From Paulownia fortunei (taxonomy: Eukaryota > Streptophyta > Magnoliopsida > Lamiales > Paulowniaceae), in NCBI GenBank assembly GCA_019321725.1, contig CM033122.1, forward strand, positions 2,294,001 through 2,358,000: a DNA stretch of 64,000 nucleotides. The letters are read 5' to 3'. Positions 38,188 through 50,569 of the stretch are shown in pieces (position 1 is the first letter of the stretch; the number at the start of each line of letters is the position of its first letter). The position numbers and the translations under genes are program-made. The notes beneath the pieces were generated by a model. That model was not told where the DNA came from, did not search any database, and saw nothing but the letters and a program-made list of their open reading frames with translations.

Positions 38188-40807
38188 TTATTTCAGTAAT
38201 TTTCTTTCTTTTGCTGGGAATCTTTTGTTGATCATCCTCCATTGATCAGCAATGTCTCTGGCAATGTTTACTGCATCCGATGATGTTCCAAGGAGGCCCC
38301 TTCTCGTGAACCCGACGGCGTACAATCCACCCTCTCCCTTCCACCCATTAGGGAAAGGTGCCTTAGGCATTCCTTCTTTTGTGAAGAAATCAGTACCCTA
38401 GTAGCCATAAATATGTTGCACAACACAAGTTAGATCACATGGTCATTTTCAAAATAAAATGATTCATAGCGTGTAACCATAAATCGTAAGGTAGAATATA
38501 CAGTGAAACACGAATTAAAATCGAACATCAAAATCACATGGCAAAGAACTCATATGTGCAGTACATTCTACATTAAATGATTAATCATGAGACGAACGTA
38601 CTTTGGGTAATATTTTCATCAAATTAATTGATCATAATAAACCTAAGCAGGGCTAAAAATTGTCTCCATAGGTCAAAGTGATTGGTTATACCAAGACATT
38701 TATGAACCAAAAGGTTAACATGTAGATATTTACTACTGGTGTAATTGCTTCTCAGTCTATATAGTCTATAGCTACAAAAACAGCCAAATTTTTTAGGTAG
38801 TAATAAAAGAGAAGTAGTTGAACTTTTATTTCCAATGATTTTTATACGGGATTTTTGTTTTTTGTTCTTTTCCAATTGAATATTTAAGTTCATATCAAGA
38901 AATTTGAAGTGTTAATAAATAAGCCGAGTTATTGCAACACACGGTACTCTATGTAAGAGAAATATATCTATGTATAAAAAGAAATAAATATGATTTTCAT
39001 ACCTAAAACCTACACATTAAATTAACTTGAGTAGATAATAAAAAACTAGTTGTGGAAATGACATTTAAGTTCTGATTCTGGGTCTAGAAAACAGCACAGT
39101 TTGTAGGTAATTAAGGCTTTATGCAAAATGCAGGCTCTCACAAAAAACAGAATATTTTATGACAGTAACACATCATAAAATCCAAACAAAAATATATTTT
39201 AACAATGGGGGGATGATCCAAACAAATGCCATCAGATTTTCTCTTTTCTGTAACAGTATAAGAAAACGTTTTGTAGCCCACTGCATGTGTAAGGCGGAAA
39301 GCGATATGTGATTGCAAATAAAGATAAAACTAAAAACTAAAAACTAAAATAATAATAATAATAATAAAAAAAAGAAAATATGAAGTTTTGTCACTGTTAG
39401 CACCCAATGCTATATACCTTGAGCCAACTAGGCACATTGCTCTTGTACCCCGTTGCTAGGATTATAGAGTCGAATTCTCTTTCTTGGCCATCCATGAATT
39501 TGGCCCCATTTTTTGTTATCTCCTTCACTCCTTCCACTACCTGCATTATTATTCAATACATATATATATATCATCTTTGTATCTAATAGTTTCGACCAAA
39601 ACTGGTGCATCATACACTGCTTCAACGTTGTAGTGTGAAAGTGGAGATATAGAGTTACCAAAGGATGCATGTATATTTGTGTGTTACTATAATTCAAGGG
39701 GTGTGGTTATTTTGTGGTTTACCTTGATTTTTCCAGCTTTAATTTGTGAGAGGGCCCCGACGTCCAGCACAGGGGACTTGCCGGTGGCGTTTTTGAGCTC
39801 GATTGGCCCGGTTTTCGGACGCCGGAGGCCTAATCTGTCAGTGTTGCCTATGGTGAAGTTAGCCACCAGGAGAAGGAACTTGTCTACTAGTCCTAAAGGC
39901 AACCATTTGAGAAGTATCATGGCTATGGAAAATGTGGAAACACCAAACATTTCCCTTGGTAGAATATGAACCTGAATCACCGAAAGAAATGGTAAATTTT
40001 TTATCATAAGAACAATAGTTAACAGAAGATACAAATTTACCTAGTCTGATGCATGTAAAAGATGATATGTTTTACACGAAAAAATCCAAGATAAACTCGG
40101 TGAAAAGCCGATTTTGAAGAAACGAACTTGAAAAAATCCGAAAAACAGAAAGAGATAAAAGGTGTACTTACAGAATTTCTGACCACCATGTGGGGGCTTG
40201 CATTATGCCTACAGAGGTCTAAACTAACTTCCATGCCAGAATTCCCACACCCTATAACCAAAACTCTTTGCTTTTGAAACTCGGAGCCGGACTTATACAC
40301 ACTAGTATGCAAAACGGGCCCCTGAAACCTCTCAATCCCTTGAATTTCAGGTATAACGGGCTCGGCATTTTCACCTGTGGCAACTATTAACCACCTTGAA
40401 AAGTACTGAAAATCTTGAGTATCCACCCTCCAAAACCCAGTCAGCTTTTCATATTCAGCTCCCAAAACAGACTGTTTGAATTTGGGCTCAATTGAGAAGT
40501 GTTTGGCATAAGACTCCATGTATGAGATGAACTGATGTTTGGTGGGATATTTTGGGAAGTATTCTGGGAAATTAAGTAAAGGGAGTTCACAAAATTGTTT
40601 AGGAAGGTGGAGTTTGAGTCGATCGTAGGTTTTTTGTTGCCACAAAGAGGCTATGCAATCGCTTCTTTCAAGGATTAAAGAAGGGACGGCATTTTCTTGA
40701 AGGCATGCCGCAACTGCCAGGCCCGAAGGCCCTGCGCCTACGATAATAGGCCCGTGAACAAACAGGCAGTTTACTTGATTTCTACCTTCTTCTTTGCAAG
40801 AACCCAT
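38188..40807 (-). CDS. YUC: YUCCA flavin monooxygenase (YUC1/YUC4 clade)
   Basis: Exons: 40807-40172, 39971-39723, 39540-39418, 38397-38188. They sum to 1218 nt, 405 residues plus stop, with all junctions in phase 0 and GT-AG borders. The enzyme converts indole-3-pyruvate to indole-3-acetic acid using NADPH, FAD and O2, the rate-limiting step of auxin synthesis. Motifs seen: FAD site GAGPSG at residues 24-29, [21 protein letters not shown] near 143, the FMO signature [11 protein letters not shown] at 161-171, NADPH site [13 protein letters not shown] from 186, [11 protein letters not shown] near 324 and [10 protein letters not shown] in exon 4. The 5' end and the four-exon form resemble YUC4, but parts of the body ([13 protein letters not shown]) look more like YUC1, so I give only the clade. 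No signal peptide is evident. No sign of damage. Confidence 0.94.
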
Positions 40808-43679
40808 TTAGAAAAATGAGCCAGGAAAAAAGGGAAGGGAGAAAAAAGGAACTGAAAAGAAAGTTCAAGAAAAGAAAGAAGCAGAAAAAAAGAGCACTTT
40901 TTTCAGGGTGTAGCTTCTTTGTGTTTGCACTCTGAAAAGCTCTGTTGTTTTACCTGAGAAAGCCTGGTGGGCTGCATTTAAAGAAACAGTAGAGGGGGGA
41001 AAATAAACGAACGCAGGAGGTGAGAAATGGAGAATCTAATAAGGTTGTTTTCCAGTGTGTGTTGTGCGTTTTTTTTTTTTTTTTTTTTTTCTTTTTGAAA
41101 TTTTCAATGCATAAGAGATACAGTAATGTGGGAACAGAGAGTGAAGCAGAGTTTTTGTAAGAGTAATGGAGGCGTGAAGGTTAAGGAAAGGATTTGGTTT
41201 TCTGTTTCTCAAGGCTCTTTCTTCTCAGCCTTCCCTCTGCAGAATTGAGGTGGTGTTATTGGCAATGGGCGAAGAGAAAGACATCAACACTATTTATGTG
41301 CTTTGCTTTGCTTTGCTCTACTCTCTCTCTCAGAGTATTTATATGCGCATAATTAGTGTTAGGGGGAATGAGATTCAATTCATATCCCACTCTCGCGTTT
41401 ATACTGTACTTCTCACACGCTTTTGCTATTTGCATATTGAGGAAATGGGACTAATGTTTCCATGGATATTAGATAAATTGACATTAATAAAAATAATAAT
41501 AAGTTCAGATGCTATAATAGTTGAACAAAAAAGTGCCATTGATCCATAATATGAAATCATAGATGCATTTGAAAAGTTAGAACTAGAAATAAGTTTACAA
41601 AATATATTTTGCTTCAAAGTGTTCCATCAAATGTTAGTTCAATGAAAATGGGCAAAAGTAAATTTGTTAGATCAATAGCACACAGCAAATATTTACCAAG
41701 TAGACTCTGCACATTAACAAAAGACTATGATTTGCCTGTCATGTTACCTGTTGGTGGTATTCTTACATTTGTGGTACACATTTTTAAAGTTCCAAATACG
41801 CTAGTTCCATTTGTTTTTTCGTGTTATTTGTTTTTGAAGATATGTGTTTGACTCGTGAGATGTGCAGTACGCCCACTTGTTATGTATTTTAATATTGGAG
41901 TTTTTGTAAAGTTGTATTCCGACAGGTAATATATCAAATATCTAAATAACGGATAAATATTTTATTTTTTATCAATCATCTAAATTCTAATATATATTTC
42001 TATAGATATTATCAACTAAAATGGGGGGGTGTCATTGTGATATTTGTGTCCACATGAATTGGAGTTTTGGACATGTTTAAAGAAAAATATCAAGCTGGAA
42101 TTAGCAATATTTTTTGTCTTAGCACCACTTGGATTCCACCTGGACACTTGAGAATTGTTGCTTCACAGGAAACAACTTAAGAATAGTGAACTTTTTCTCT
42201 TTTAAGACCCATTACACTGAGTATGTACAAAAAGAGATATTATTTATTTGAACACCAAAAAATAAATATTCAAATAGTCAATAGCATGAGTACCCAAAAT
42301 TTGAGTAAATTATTATTCAAATCACTTATAAAAATAACGATTCCAATCCCAACTCCCACCAAACAAACTACAAAAGTTGCATGTCTGAATTATTATAGTA
42401 GTAGACATAAATGAGACAAGAAGAACATTGCTGAGAGCAGATAAATTGAGGAGATCACAATGTGAACAACCTAATCAAAACCAAAATATACATACATTTG
42501 ATGCAATGTGATTTGGGATCCAAGAAGATTGTGTTGACCTAATAAAGAGAATATATGCATAGGGAAAAATCTAGAGTAGAGGCATAAGATCTAAATATTA
42601 AGAGCTCCTTAGAATATTTACACCCTAGTTGGCTTCCACTTAGTATTTCCCATACCATCTACATCTATCATGTCATGATTAAATTTCCCTTCTTTTTATG
42701 TATAGTCTTTAATTTCAACTCAGTTGCTCTTTTGAAAAAAAATCTTGCAGCCAACTTATGTGATTTGGTTGGTTGGATGATTTCCAGTGACTGGGGAACA
42801 GCAAAATTTTAATACTTCATTAATGATTAAGGGTTGCTTTTGGATACGGAACAGTGATTTTTATTTTATTTTTTCATGTAAAGTTCCATGCACATAAGCA
42901 ACCAAAAGGATTGTCATGAAAGTATTGTTATAGTACATTGTGTGGCTTTCATAAGCTTGAAATTCTAGTCCAATCCTTGGTTTTATAAGCTTGAAGAGGA
43001 TGTTCTTCTAGTTATAATGTAATAAAATGAACATTTTCATTTTTCAAGCATCTTGATCTAAGTGGTGAAGTTACCATGTGTGCCAATTCACTTCTTGTGT
43101 AAATCACGAAAGTATTAATAACAGAAGTTTACCACGAGTTAGAAAAAGAAGATTTACTTAATTAGGGTTTAATAAATCGCATTTTTCCTTTATCTAAAAT
43201 ATTATATAATTAAGTTTGGACATAATTTAAATATAATTTATGTTATTTTGTAGTTGATGTCTTTAAACACATTTCATATTGTATCAATCGCGTCTCAATT
43301 GACATGTATTTTCATATTGTTATATGTTGACATTTCCAAAAATGCAATTATGTCCTAGTATGTTGATGAGTGGTTAGCACTAATCATTGGTCAACTCTTA
43401 ATAATCATTGAAATAATCATATAAAAATCATCATATTAAAATAATCATATAGTTACTATGGCAAAAGTTATAAAATATAAAAACCCATTTTTTTATTTTC
43501 TTTTTTTTGAAAAAAAAACAAAAACAAAAACAAAAAGATTTAACCAAAGTGTAAAATGGGGGGAGAGTGGGCAGAGAGCGATAATAAGCGGTGGTACGGA
43601 GGGGCATAGTCAAGTAAGCGTCAGTTTTGGGCGCTGGCGCACACCAAGTTGTTAAGTTCGAATTTTGATGTCACTTGAC
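40808..43679. other. YUCCA upstream region and spacer
   Basis: The YUCCA promoter should lie just above 40807. The first 500 bp are purine- and pyrimidine-tract rich, with a long T run at about 41068-41090 and CTCTCT near 41320. The rest (41.5-43.6 kb) is AT-rich and I see no gene, tRNA or obvious transposon end. Confidence 0.4.
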
Positions 43680-43800
43680 CTCATCCCACCGTCACCCCAC
43701 CCCCTGCCACTCACGTGTCGCTGGCTCACCATTCTTTACACCCACTTGCCTATTTAAGCCTCTTTCCTTCTCTGACTGTTGCCACCCCCGGGCCCCCAAC
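43680..43800 (+). promoter_or_regulatory. Promoter-like block with no gene behind it
   Basis: An ABRE/G-box CACGTGTC (43712-43719) is followed 32 bp later by a TATA-like TATTTAAG (43751-43758) and a C-rich, leader-like stretch. That is the usual spacing of a plant core promoter on the plus strand. No coding sequence follows; the sequence runs into the left end of the Mutator-like element within about 120 bp. Confidence 0.45.
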
Positions 43801-43916
43801 CTTGCTTCTACAACTCTAGCCCCAAAACTTTTACTACTCCCAATTGAATGGGGAAATCGATTAATAATTAATATTTCATCGTGATTTGAAAATTATTGAA
43901 GAAAATACGTGAAAAT

Positions 43917-44057
43917 GCGTGTGAAAAATATATTTTCAGATGAAAGCGCAATCCTAACACGCGTTTTTACTATTATTTTCACAAAAAGCACAACTCAAGG
44001 TAGTGAAAGCGCTGTGTTAGGATCGCGCTGTTATCTGAAAATATATTTTTCACACGC
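43917..44057. repeat. 141-bp near-perfect hairpin
   Basis: The left arm (43917-43963, GCGTGTGAAAAATATATTTT and on) pairs with 44010-44057. The 47-48 nt arms match except for about four to five positions near the middle and a one-base indel. The loop is 46 nt. It is the first palindromic unit of the MULE left end. Confidence 0.9.
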
Positions 44058-44879
44058 GCCCTGTGGAGAGGGAAAGCGCTTTCGGTTGGCATTCAAGCCG
44101 AGCGATTCTCATCCCTTCCATTCTTCCCATTCCCCCATTCCTCTCCCCACCTTCCCCCTCCCCATTTCCTCCATTTTTCCTATTTCTTCTCCCGCCAACT
44201 TTCCCCATTACTCTCTCTCTATCACTCTCTCTCTCTGTCAATTTTTTTTTTGTTATTTTTTTTTATTTTTCGGATTCTCTCATTCCCTACCTTCTTGACG
44301 TTCATTTTCGCTTCTTTCGCTAAGTAATATTGTTATTATTGTTTAAAAATTTTTAATTAATTTTTTTTTACTAATTAATATTTATATATTTTTGTTTAGG
44401 TTAGTACACGATAGATTAAAATATGACGCAGATCATATTGTGAGTGTGACTTACATGTATCATATTTCAATTATAATGTATATATTTTATTGTAATAATT
44501 GTGAAGTAGATATATTATTATATTAAAAAAATAAATTTTGTTGTATTGAAATGTTATTAATATTTTTTTATAATGACATATGCAAATACATTTTTAATAG
44601 CATTTTTTATATGTGGAGAAGTTAATGTTTGTATTTTTTTTTGTATATTATATTTGTTATTTGATTTGAAAATGTGAGTTAAAAATTATTGAACTATTTA
44701 GGGAATCTTTCTCATAACTATAATAATTTTAATTAAATATTATATTTTTGAAATTATTATTTAAAATTAAAATATTAATACTTATTTTGATGTAGTTACG
44801 ACAAATAGAAACGACATCGATGTTCTGGTATACTTTGGTAGTTAAATTATATAAGATGTTAATTCAGTAACATATGATC
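44058..44879. other. MULE left subterminal region
   Basis: This starts with a perfect 12-bp palindrome GAAAGCGCTTTC (about 44071-44082), then a pyrimidine tract (44100-44260) that could serve as the transposase leader, then AT-rich sequence. No coding sequence supported. Confidence 0.4.
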
Positions 44880-47246
44880 GCCCTACAATTGGAGCTAGGA
44901 GAATGTCTTGTAGAATAAGATTTTCTGAATTACTATTGAAAGTGTATCAGATTACGGACGTTGATGATAAACAGTTCTTATTAAAATTATTTGGTAAGTA
45001 CTATTGCGGTAATGTGCCACAACTAATATCAATAACTGATGACGAAGGATTGTAATTTTTCTTAGATCTGGGAAGAGAAAATTAATTTATAAAATTTTAT
45101 GTTGAGGTAGAATAAAATGTTCACAATACTGTACCTGAGAAACCAACAAGCAATGACTATTATCAGTATGCATCATTTTTAAGAGATGATAATGTGTTTG
45201 AAATGACTACAGTGACGCAAGGTATGACAAGTGTCGACATCAATTAGTTTAATGTAGGTGCTTCAAACTCTAGTCAGGAGCATTTTAAAGGTACAAATAC
45301 AGAGCCATATAATGCATACACTGATAAATTGTCTGAGCTACTTGTCGATAGTTTTGGTGCTGAAAAACATATTAATTCCAAATTCGATGAAATTGCTGAT
45401 GAAAATGATGGTGGTGATGGTGATGATGATGATGGGGTCGAAATTGATGATTTGGAAGAAATGTATGAGCAATATGATGAGGGCAACTCATCTCAACATC
45501 AAGTGTCAGTTTATATCTCAATGCCCTCAACAACAAATGAATGTAATTCTAATCGTACTATACCATTTTTCACCACATGTTACCCAAAAATAGTTGTTGA
45601 TTCTACTCATATTCCAAATAGAGGAAAGTTTTATGACTCTAGTATTGGAGAGTTTGAAAAAGTTATGGTATTCAAAGACAAAAAAATTCTTCAAGCTTTA
45701 GTTAAAGATTACTCTGTACGAGTTGTCAAATGTGAGTATCGAGTGGTTGAGAGTACACCAAAATTATGAAAAGTGGAATGCAGCCATAGTACATCGACCA
45801 CGTAGTATATTGGGGGCTTTGAGTATCATTAAAAGCAAAGCTTGATTTATGGAAAATCACCAAGTGAGGAGGCCCTCATACCTGCCTTATGAATTCAGTG
45901 TCTGTGGATCATCACAACCTATGTAAAAATATGATCGCAAGGTTGTTTACTGGCATAGTTCAGTGTAACCCGGTCTATGAGATTAAGTATGTCCAACAAA
46001 ATATGAAATAAAAGTATCAGTATGAAATTTTATATCATAAGACCGGGCACGGTTTGAAAGGCGCAAGAGAAAATATTTATGGCACTTGGGAGAGTTCAGT
46101 TAGAAAATTGCATAAATATTTGAAAGCTCTGCAAAAATAGAATCCAGGCATAATTGTGGAGTGGCATCACATCGACACCAAGTTCGCAGAAAAGAAAATA
46201 TTAAAATATGTATTTTGGGCATTCAAGCCATGTATCGATGGGTTCCAAAATTATCGTTAAGTACTAAGTGTTGATGGAAAACATCTTTACACAAAGTACA
46301 AACACAAGTTGTTGATTGTTGTGGGGATAGATGCAAATCAACAAGTTTTGCCTCTGGCTTTTACAGTTGTTGATAAAGAAACATTTACATCTTGGAGATA
46401 GTTTTTGCATATGTTGTCTATGTATGTTGTCTGCGGGGTTGAGGGTGTCTGTTTGATATCTGACCGACATAGTGGCTTACTTGGAGCTATTTAATACATA
46501 CCTGATTTCACGCCACCTCGCGGGGTGTATTGTTTTTGCTTAAGGCATGTGTCATCTAACTTCAACAAGCGGTTCAAGAGTATTGCATTAAGGAATTTGT
46601 GTTGTACAGTTGGTTCATAATTGACAATCAGACAATTTGATAAGGTAATGGAAAAAATAAAGATTTTTAACGAGGATGCACATGCATACTTGGAGAATAT
46701 AGATAAATGTCAGTGGACTCTGGCTTATGATGGAGGATGGCGATGTGGCATTCTGACAACAAATATGTCAGAATGCATTAATAGAATGTTGAAAGGTGCA
46801 CGATGGCTTCCAGTCACTGCTATTATACAAATTATATTCCATCGAGCTATTAAATATTTTCTCGATCGACTATCCAAGGGTCGTCGAATGATGGAGAATA
46901 ACCAACCATGGTCTGATAATATATTACAAAGGTATAAGAGTTGGCAGAACCTATCTATAGGCATATGGTACATGTGTTTGATTACATAGATCAATCCACG
47001 TCTGTCATAACACGTCGATCAGGATCATTCAGGAGTTTTACACACATCGTGAAACTAAGGTCAACGGAGTGTTCATGTGGTAATTGGAGTCAATTTGGAA
47101 TACCTTGCTCGCATGTAATGCACACTTGCCGGCATTTTGGAGTTAATCCAATAATACTCATGAAATCGTACTATAGCACTGCTTCTTATGTAGATACTTA
47201 CAAAGAAAAGTTCAAGCCTTTGCCAGATGAACTTATGTGGGAGTAA
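44880..47246 (+). pseudogene. Broken MULE (MuDR-type) transposase
   Basis: Fragments in order: an N-terminal MuDR-type region at 44880-45060 with RRMSCRIRFSELLLKVYQ; an acidic linker (45380-45480); a DDE catalytic region with VDGKHLYTKYKHKLL (first Asp codon at 46273) and LISDRHSGL (second Asp, about 46460); MSECINRMLKGARWLP at about 46770; and a SWIM zinc finger ECSCGNWSQFGIPCSHVMH at about 47066-47125. These lie in different frames (45329, 46621 and 46941 are each in another phase). At least nine stops fall between 45,769 and 46,620. The transposase would cut and insert the element, but this copy is dead. Some stops could be hidden in introns, though not that many. Confidence 0.85.
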
Positions 47247-47451
47247 TACTCCTTATTTGTATGAAATAATTTTATAATGATGTTATATTTAACTGTTGTT
47301 AATGATGTATGTACAATTTCATGTTATATGTTAAAATTTGTGTTTAATTATTTTGAACCATATGGTTAAATTTCATATTATATGTAAACATTCATGTGAT
47401 GCTATTAAAAAAATTATCCTTGACACATGGTGTTATTCATTTGTTAACATA
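47247..47451. other. Gap between transposase and PMD gene
   Basis: About 205 bp of AT-rich sequence. No separate promoter or terminator can be made out, so the two genes may have been expressed separately or as a read-through. Confidence 0.3.
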
Positions 47452-49821
47452 ATGGATATTGTTTTTGTATATGGTCCACAGGATACGATAGTTTATTCCC
47501 AACAGGCTACTTACCATTCAAAGAGTGTATTTGCTGTTGTGGTTCTAGGACACTTACAGTTAGGCACTCAGGCGCACCATTTTGGAGTCTTCGTGGTGGA
47601 GAGGGTGCATTGCATTCTCGTGTAGTTCATATGCTGTATGATATGGGATTTTATGACGTCTACCGATATGGACACTTTGATATAGACTTTCATTTGATTA
47701 CTGCTCTAGTCGAGAGATGGCGACCTAAGACTCATACATTTTATTTTCGCATTGGTGAGGTGGCTGTCACACTACAGGATGTTGCAGTTATTTGGGGTTT
47801 ACCAGTAGATGGTCAACCTGTTATTGGAGTTGATCCGAGGAGATCTACCGAACAGTGGTAAGATTATTGCCATCATTACTTAGAATTTTGACCCACTTTA
47901 CAGTAGTTTAGGGGTGGGCGTATATTGTTGAGTGTCTTGAGGGGTTATTTTCAGGGTAATCCAGTGACAGATGACACTCCCCACGATAAGTTGGAGCGAT
48001 ATGCACGCGGATGTGCATTGATTCTACTCAGTAGCATTATGTGTCCTGATTCATGAGGCAATGGAGTGTCGTTGCTATATTTACAGAGTATGAAGCAGAT
48101 TAAGGATGTTGTTTATTTTAGTTGGGGCAGTATAGTACTGTCTTTCATGTATCGTGAGTTGTGCACTGCATTGGATAAAGATAAGAATGTTATTGGTGGT
48201 GCAATGGTGCTTCTACGGGTAAACTTTGTATAAGTATTGTTATTTTTTTATGTTATATCAGTATGTTTGCCACTTTCATTAGATTAATATATATTTTTGC
48301 AGATATGGGCATGGTCTCGCATTACCACATTGGTGCCAAGACAATTACATTCGCGAGTAAATATGGACCCACTTATCGGCGCTAATGATTATGAGCTTCC
48401 ACTTCCTCCATATGGTGCAAGGTATAGACCCATTTATTAACGCTAATGATAATGAGCTTCTACTTTCACTATTATTTTGTGATTATTATTTCATGATTGT
48501 TTTTATATACATATAGGTGGATGTAGTATTACAGCTTCACGCATACAACAAGTCTTTCAATCAGGATTATTAGGGATATACTACACAGGATGACTGATAG
48601 AGAGGTGATTAGAATTTAAGACACTTGTTTAAATTTGATTTGATTTTTCTTTTCATATACGTACAAATAATTCAAATTTATGTATTTTATAATTGTAGTT
48701 TATATGGAAGCCATATGATATGAGTTCACCAGATATTATGGTATTGGGTGCAAGGTGTAATACGTCACTGTGGAGATCTCGTTGTCCATTAATCAACTAT
48801 GCTATCGTGGAGTTCCATCGTCCAGAGCGGGCCATGCGCCAGTACATTCCACCATATATACCAGCTCATGAGCAGACTTTATATGATGTAGACCGCAGGG
48901 GATACAGTGGAGAGGATTGAGCTCGATATCACCGGGAGTATGTGTCGCAGTGGGCAAATAGACATCAATTTATTATCGTCAACCCTCCCATTACTGGGTC
49001 CGATAGTACTGAGCCTCGCTATATGGATTAGTACGATGACATTACACGTCGTTTGATATCACCATTCCATTTGCTTATGGAGGAGAGGTATCAACCTTCA
49101 CACATATCAGATTTGTAAGCTATGGTAAGATATTCGTTAATAATTTTTTTTATAATGTGTATGCATCATATTTATGATATTCTTTAATATTATTTTTCTT
49201 TTACACGTATTTTAGAGTATGGCGGTCGAAAGGATTAGACTCAGTGCTGATGGCGCGGACGAGCAAGATATAGTTTCACTTATGCAGTTGAGGAGTGAAC
49301 CTATACACGCCACTGATTATCTCAGACGCCTACTTCGTAAACAACAAGATGCTGTAAATATATCAATGTCACTACCACAAGATACAGCTAGGAGGACGAG
49401 GCGGCGTACTAAAGTAGTAGATGATGCGGGTCCCTCTACCTCGACACAGGGTGCATTTACTAGTCATGTTTTTACATCTTATGACATTTCTCATCCACTT
49501 ATGTCTAGTGTAGTAGATGAGGCAGGTCCATCCACCTTGACACATCGTGTATCACACGGTTTAGATAACACTGCCGACTATTATGTGCCTCAATAGGTAC
49601 AACCGGATGACTCATTCACTCCGTATTGGGGTATGCCACCATCTACGATGTCATTCTCTACACTACTCAGTTCAGATTTAGACATGGCGCAAACATCGTT
49701 TGTTCAGCAACATCTAGGACACGATTCTGGACGTAGAGATTTTATTATCTCATCTGTTGCATTTCCACATCTAGACAGCGACTATCATGATCGTGGAGAA
49801 TTGAGCTCCACAACTTCGTGA
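47452..49821 (+). pseudogene. Broken plant mobile domain (PMD) gene of the MULE
   Basis: The start resembles the family opening (GPQDTIVYSQQATYHSKSV), then shifts frame near 47,545 into TLTVRHSGAPFW. The core follows: YRYGHFDIDFHLITALVERW and VAVTLQDVAVIWGLPVDGQP (47,660-47,820). An intron from about 47,860 precedes ERYARGCALILLSSIMCPDS, then a stop at 48054-48056, GNGVSLLYLQS, and IWAWSRITTLVPRQL from about 48,302 after a likely second intron. Next come FIWKPYDM at 48,700 and VEFHRPERAMRQYIPPYIP near 48,810, with further stops at about 48,919 and 49,030. The 49219-49596 frame is a low-complexity tail. PMD genes are known from transposons and from the domesticated MAIN/MAIL1 proteins (old name: aminotransferase-like, PP7 long form). 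The molecular function of the transposon form is unknown. Confidence 0.82.
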
Positions 49822-50411
49822 GGTCGGCCGAGATTCAATTTAAATTATAGTACATATGTTGATAATCCGATCCAAACCAATCACATGATATTGCTGCTGC
49901 TCAGGATGGACGTTGAGGTAGACGACAACGCTATCGACGTACGTGTGGTACTGGTGGTTATTTTTAGTATTTTTTTATTCTTGTATTTTTCAAAATTTTT
50001 AAATTCAATACTATAATTATTATTCAAAAAAATTAATTGTGTGATTTATGAAGTAAAAATAGTATTGTTATTATTTTTATTAAAATATGTACATACATAT
50101 ACTTAAGTAAAAATAATAATTAAACAACATAACTTTATGTTATTTATTATTATAATAAAAAATATTTATCTAAATATATGTGTATATATATAATTATATT
50201 TATATATATTTATCTAAAATATATGTATAAATATTTTAATTTTTTCATTTGCATTATTTAAATATCAATTATCCTTAATTACATCCCGCTCCCTATTTCT
50301 CCACTCCCACAAATTTATATATTAATTATATATATATATAAAGCAAAGATATATATATATATATTTAAATATTTTTTAAAATATATATATATATAAAATA
50401 TATTTAAATTT

Positions 50412-50567
50412 GAAAACGCAATACGACCTTGCGCTTTCAAAAGAAATTATTGAAAGCGCAAGTTAGGGTTGCGCTTTTTGGATAAAAACTCAATTTTAAC
50501 TTGCGTTTTCAATAATTTAAAAAAAAAAAAAAAATTTCAAAAACGCAACCATTACTTACGTTTTCAC
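50412..50567. repeat. Array of short palindromes at the MULE right end
   Basis: Four adjacent imperfect palindromes: AACGCAATACGACCTTGCGC (inside 50412-50440), GCGCAAGTTAGGGTTGCGC (50456-50474), a half-unit ending CTTGCGTTTTC (about 50490-50511), and AACGCAACCATTACTTACG (inside 50538-50567). Each has AAA(G/A)CGCAA at its ends. The same core occurs in the left-end hairpin. Confidence 0.75.
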
Positions 50568-50569
50568 CT

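Larger units (their letters stand above)
43917..50569 (+). mobile_element. Degenerate Mutator-like element carrying a PMD gene
   Basis: A 6.65-kb unit inferred from two broken genes in the same orientation (MULE transposase then plant mobile domain protein) bracketed by palindrome-rich ends that share the GC-rich motif AAA(G/A)CGC. The left end begins GTGAAAATGCGTG near 43911. The right end, read as reverse complement, begins GTGAAAACGTAAG near 50569. I found no matching target duplication, so the true borders may lie some tens of bases away. MULEs that carry PMD genes are known in angiosperms. The decay of both genes means this copy cannot move by itself. Confidence 0.7.

Noticed and set aside
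38624..38893. Open frame inside the third YUCCA intron
   Set aside because: No homology; the flanking exons join in phase without it.
43630..43670. TTAAGTTCGAATTTTGATG as a possible tRNA T-arm
   Set aside because: No acceptor stem, anticodon arm or B-box consensus fits around it.
44050..44323. Open frames in the pyrimidine-rich block after the hairpin
   Set aside because: Low-complexity Pro/Ser/Phe runs from CT tracts with no motif.
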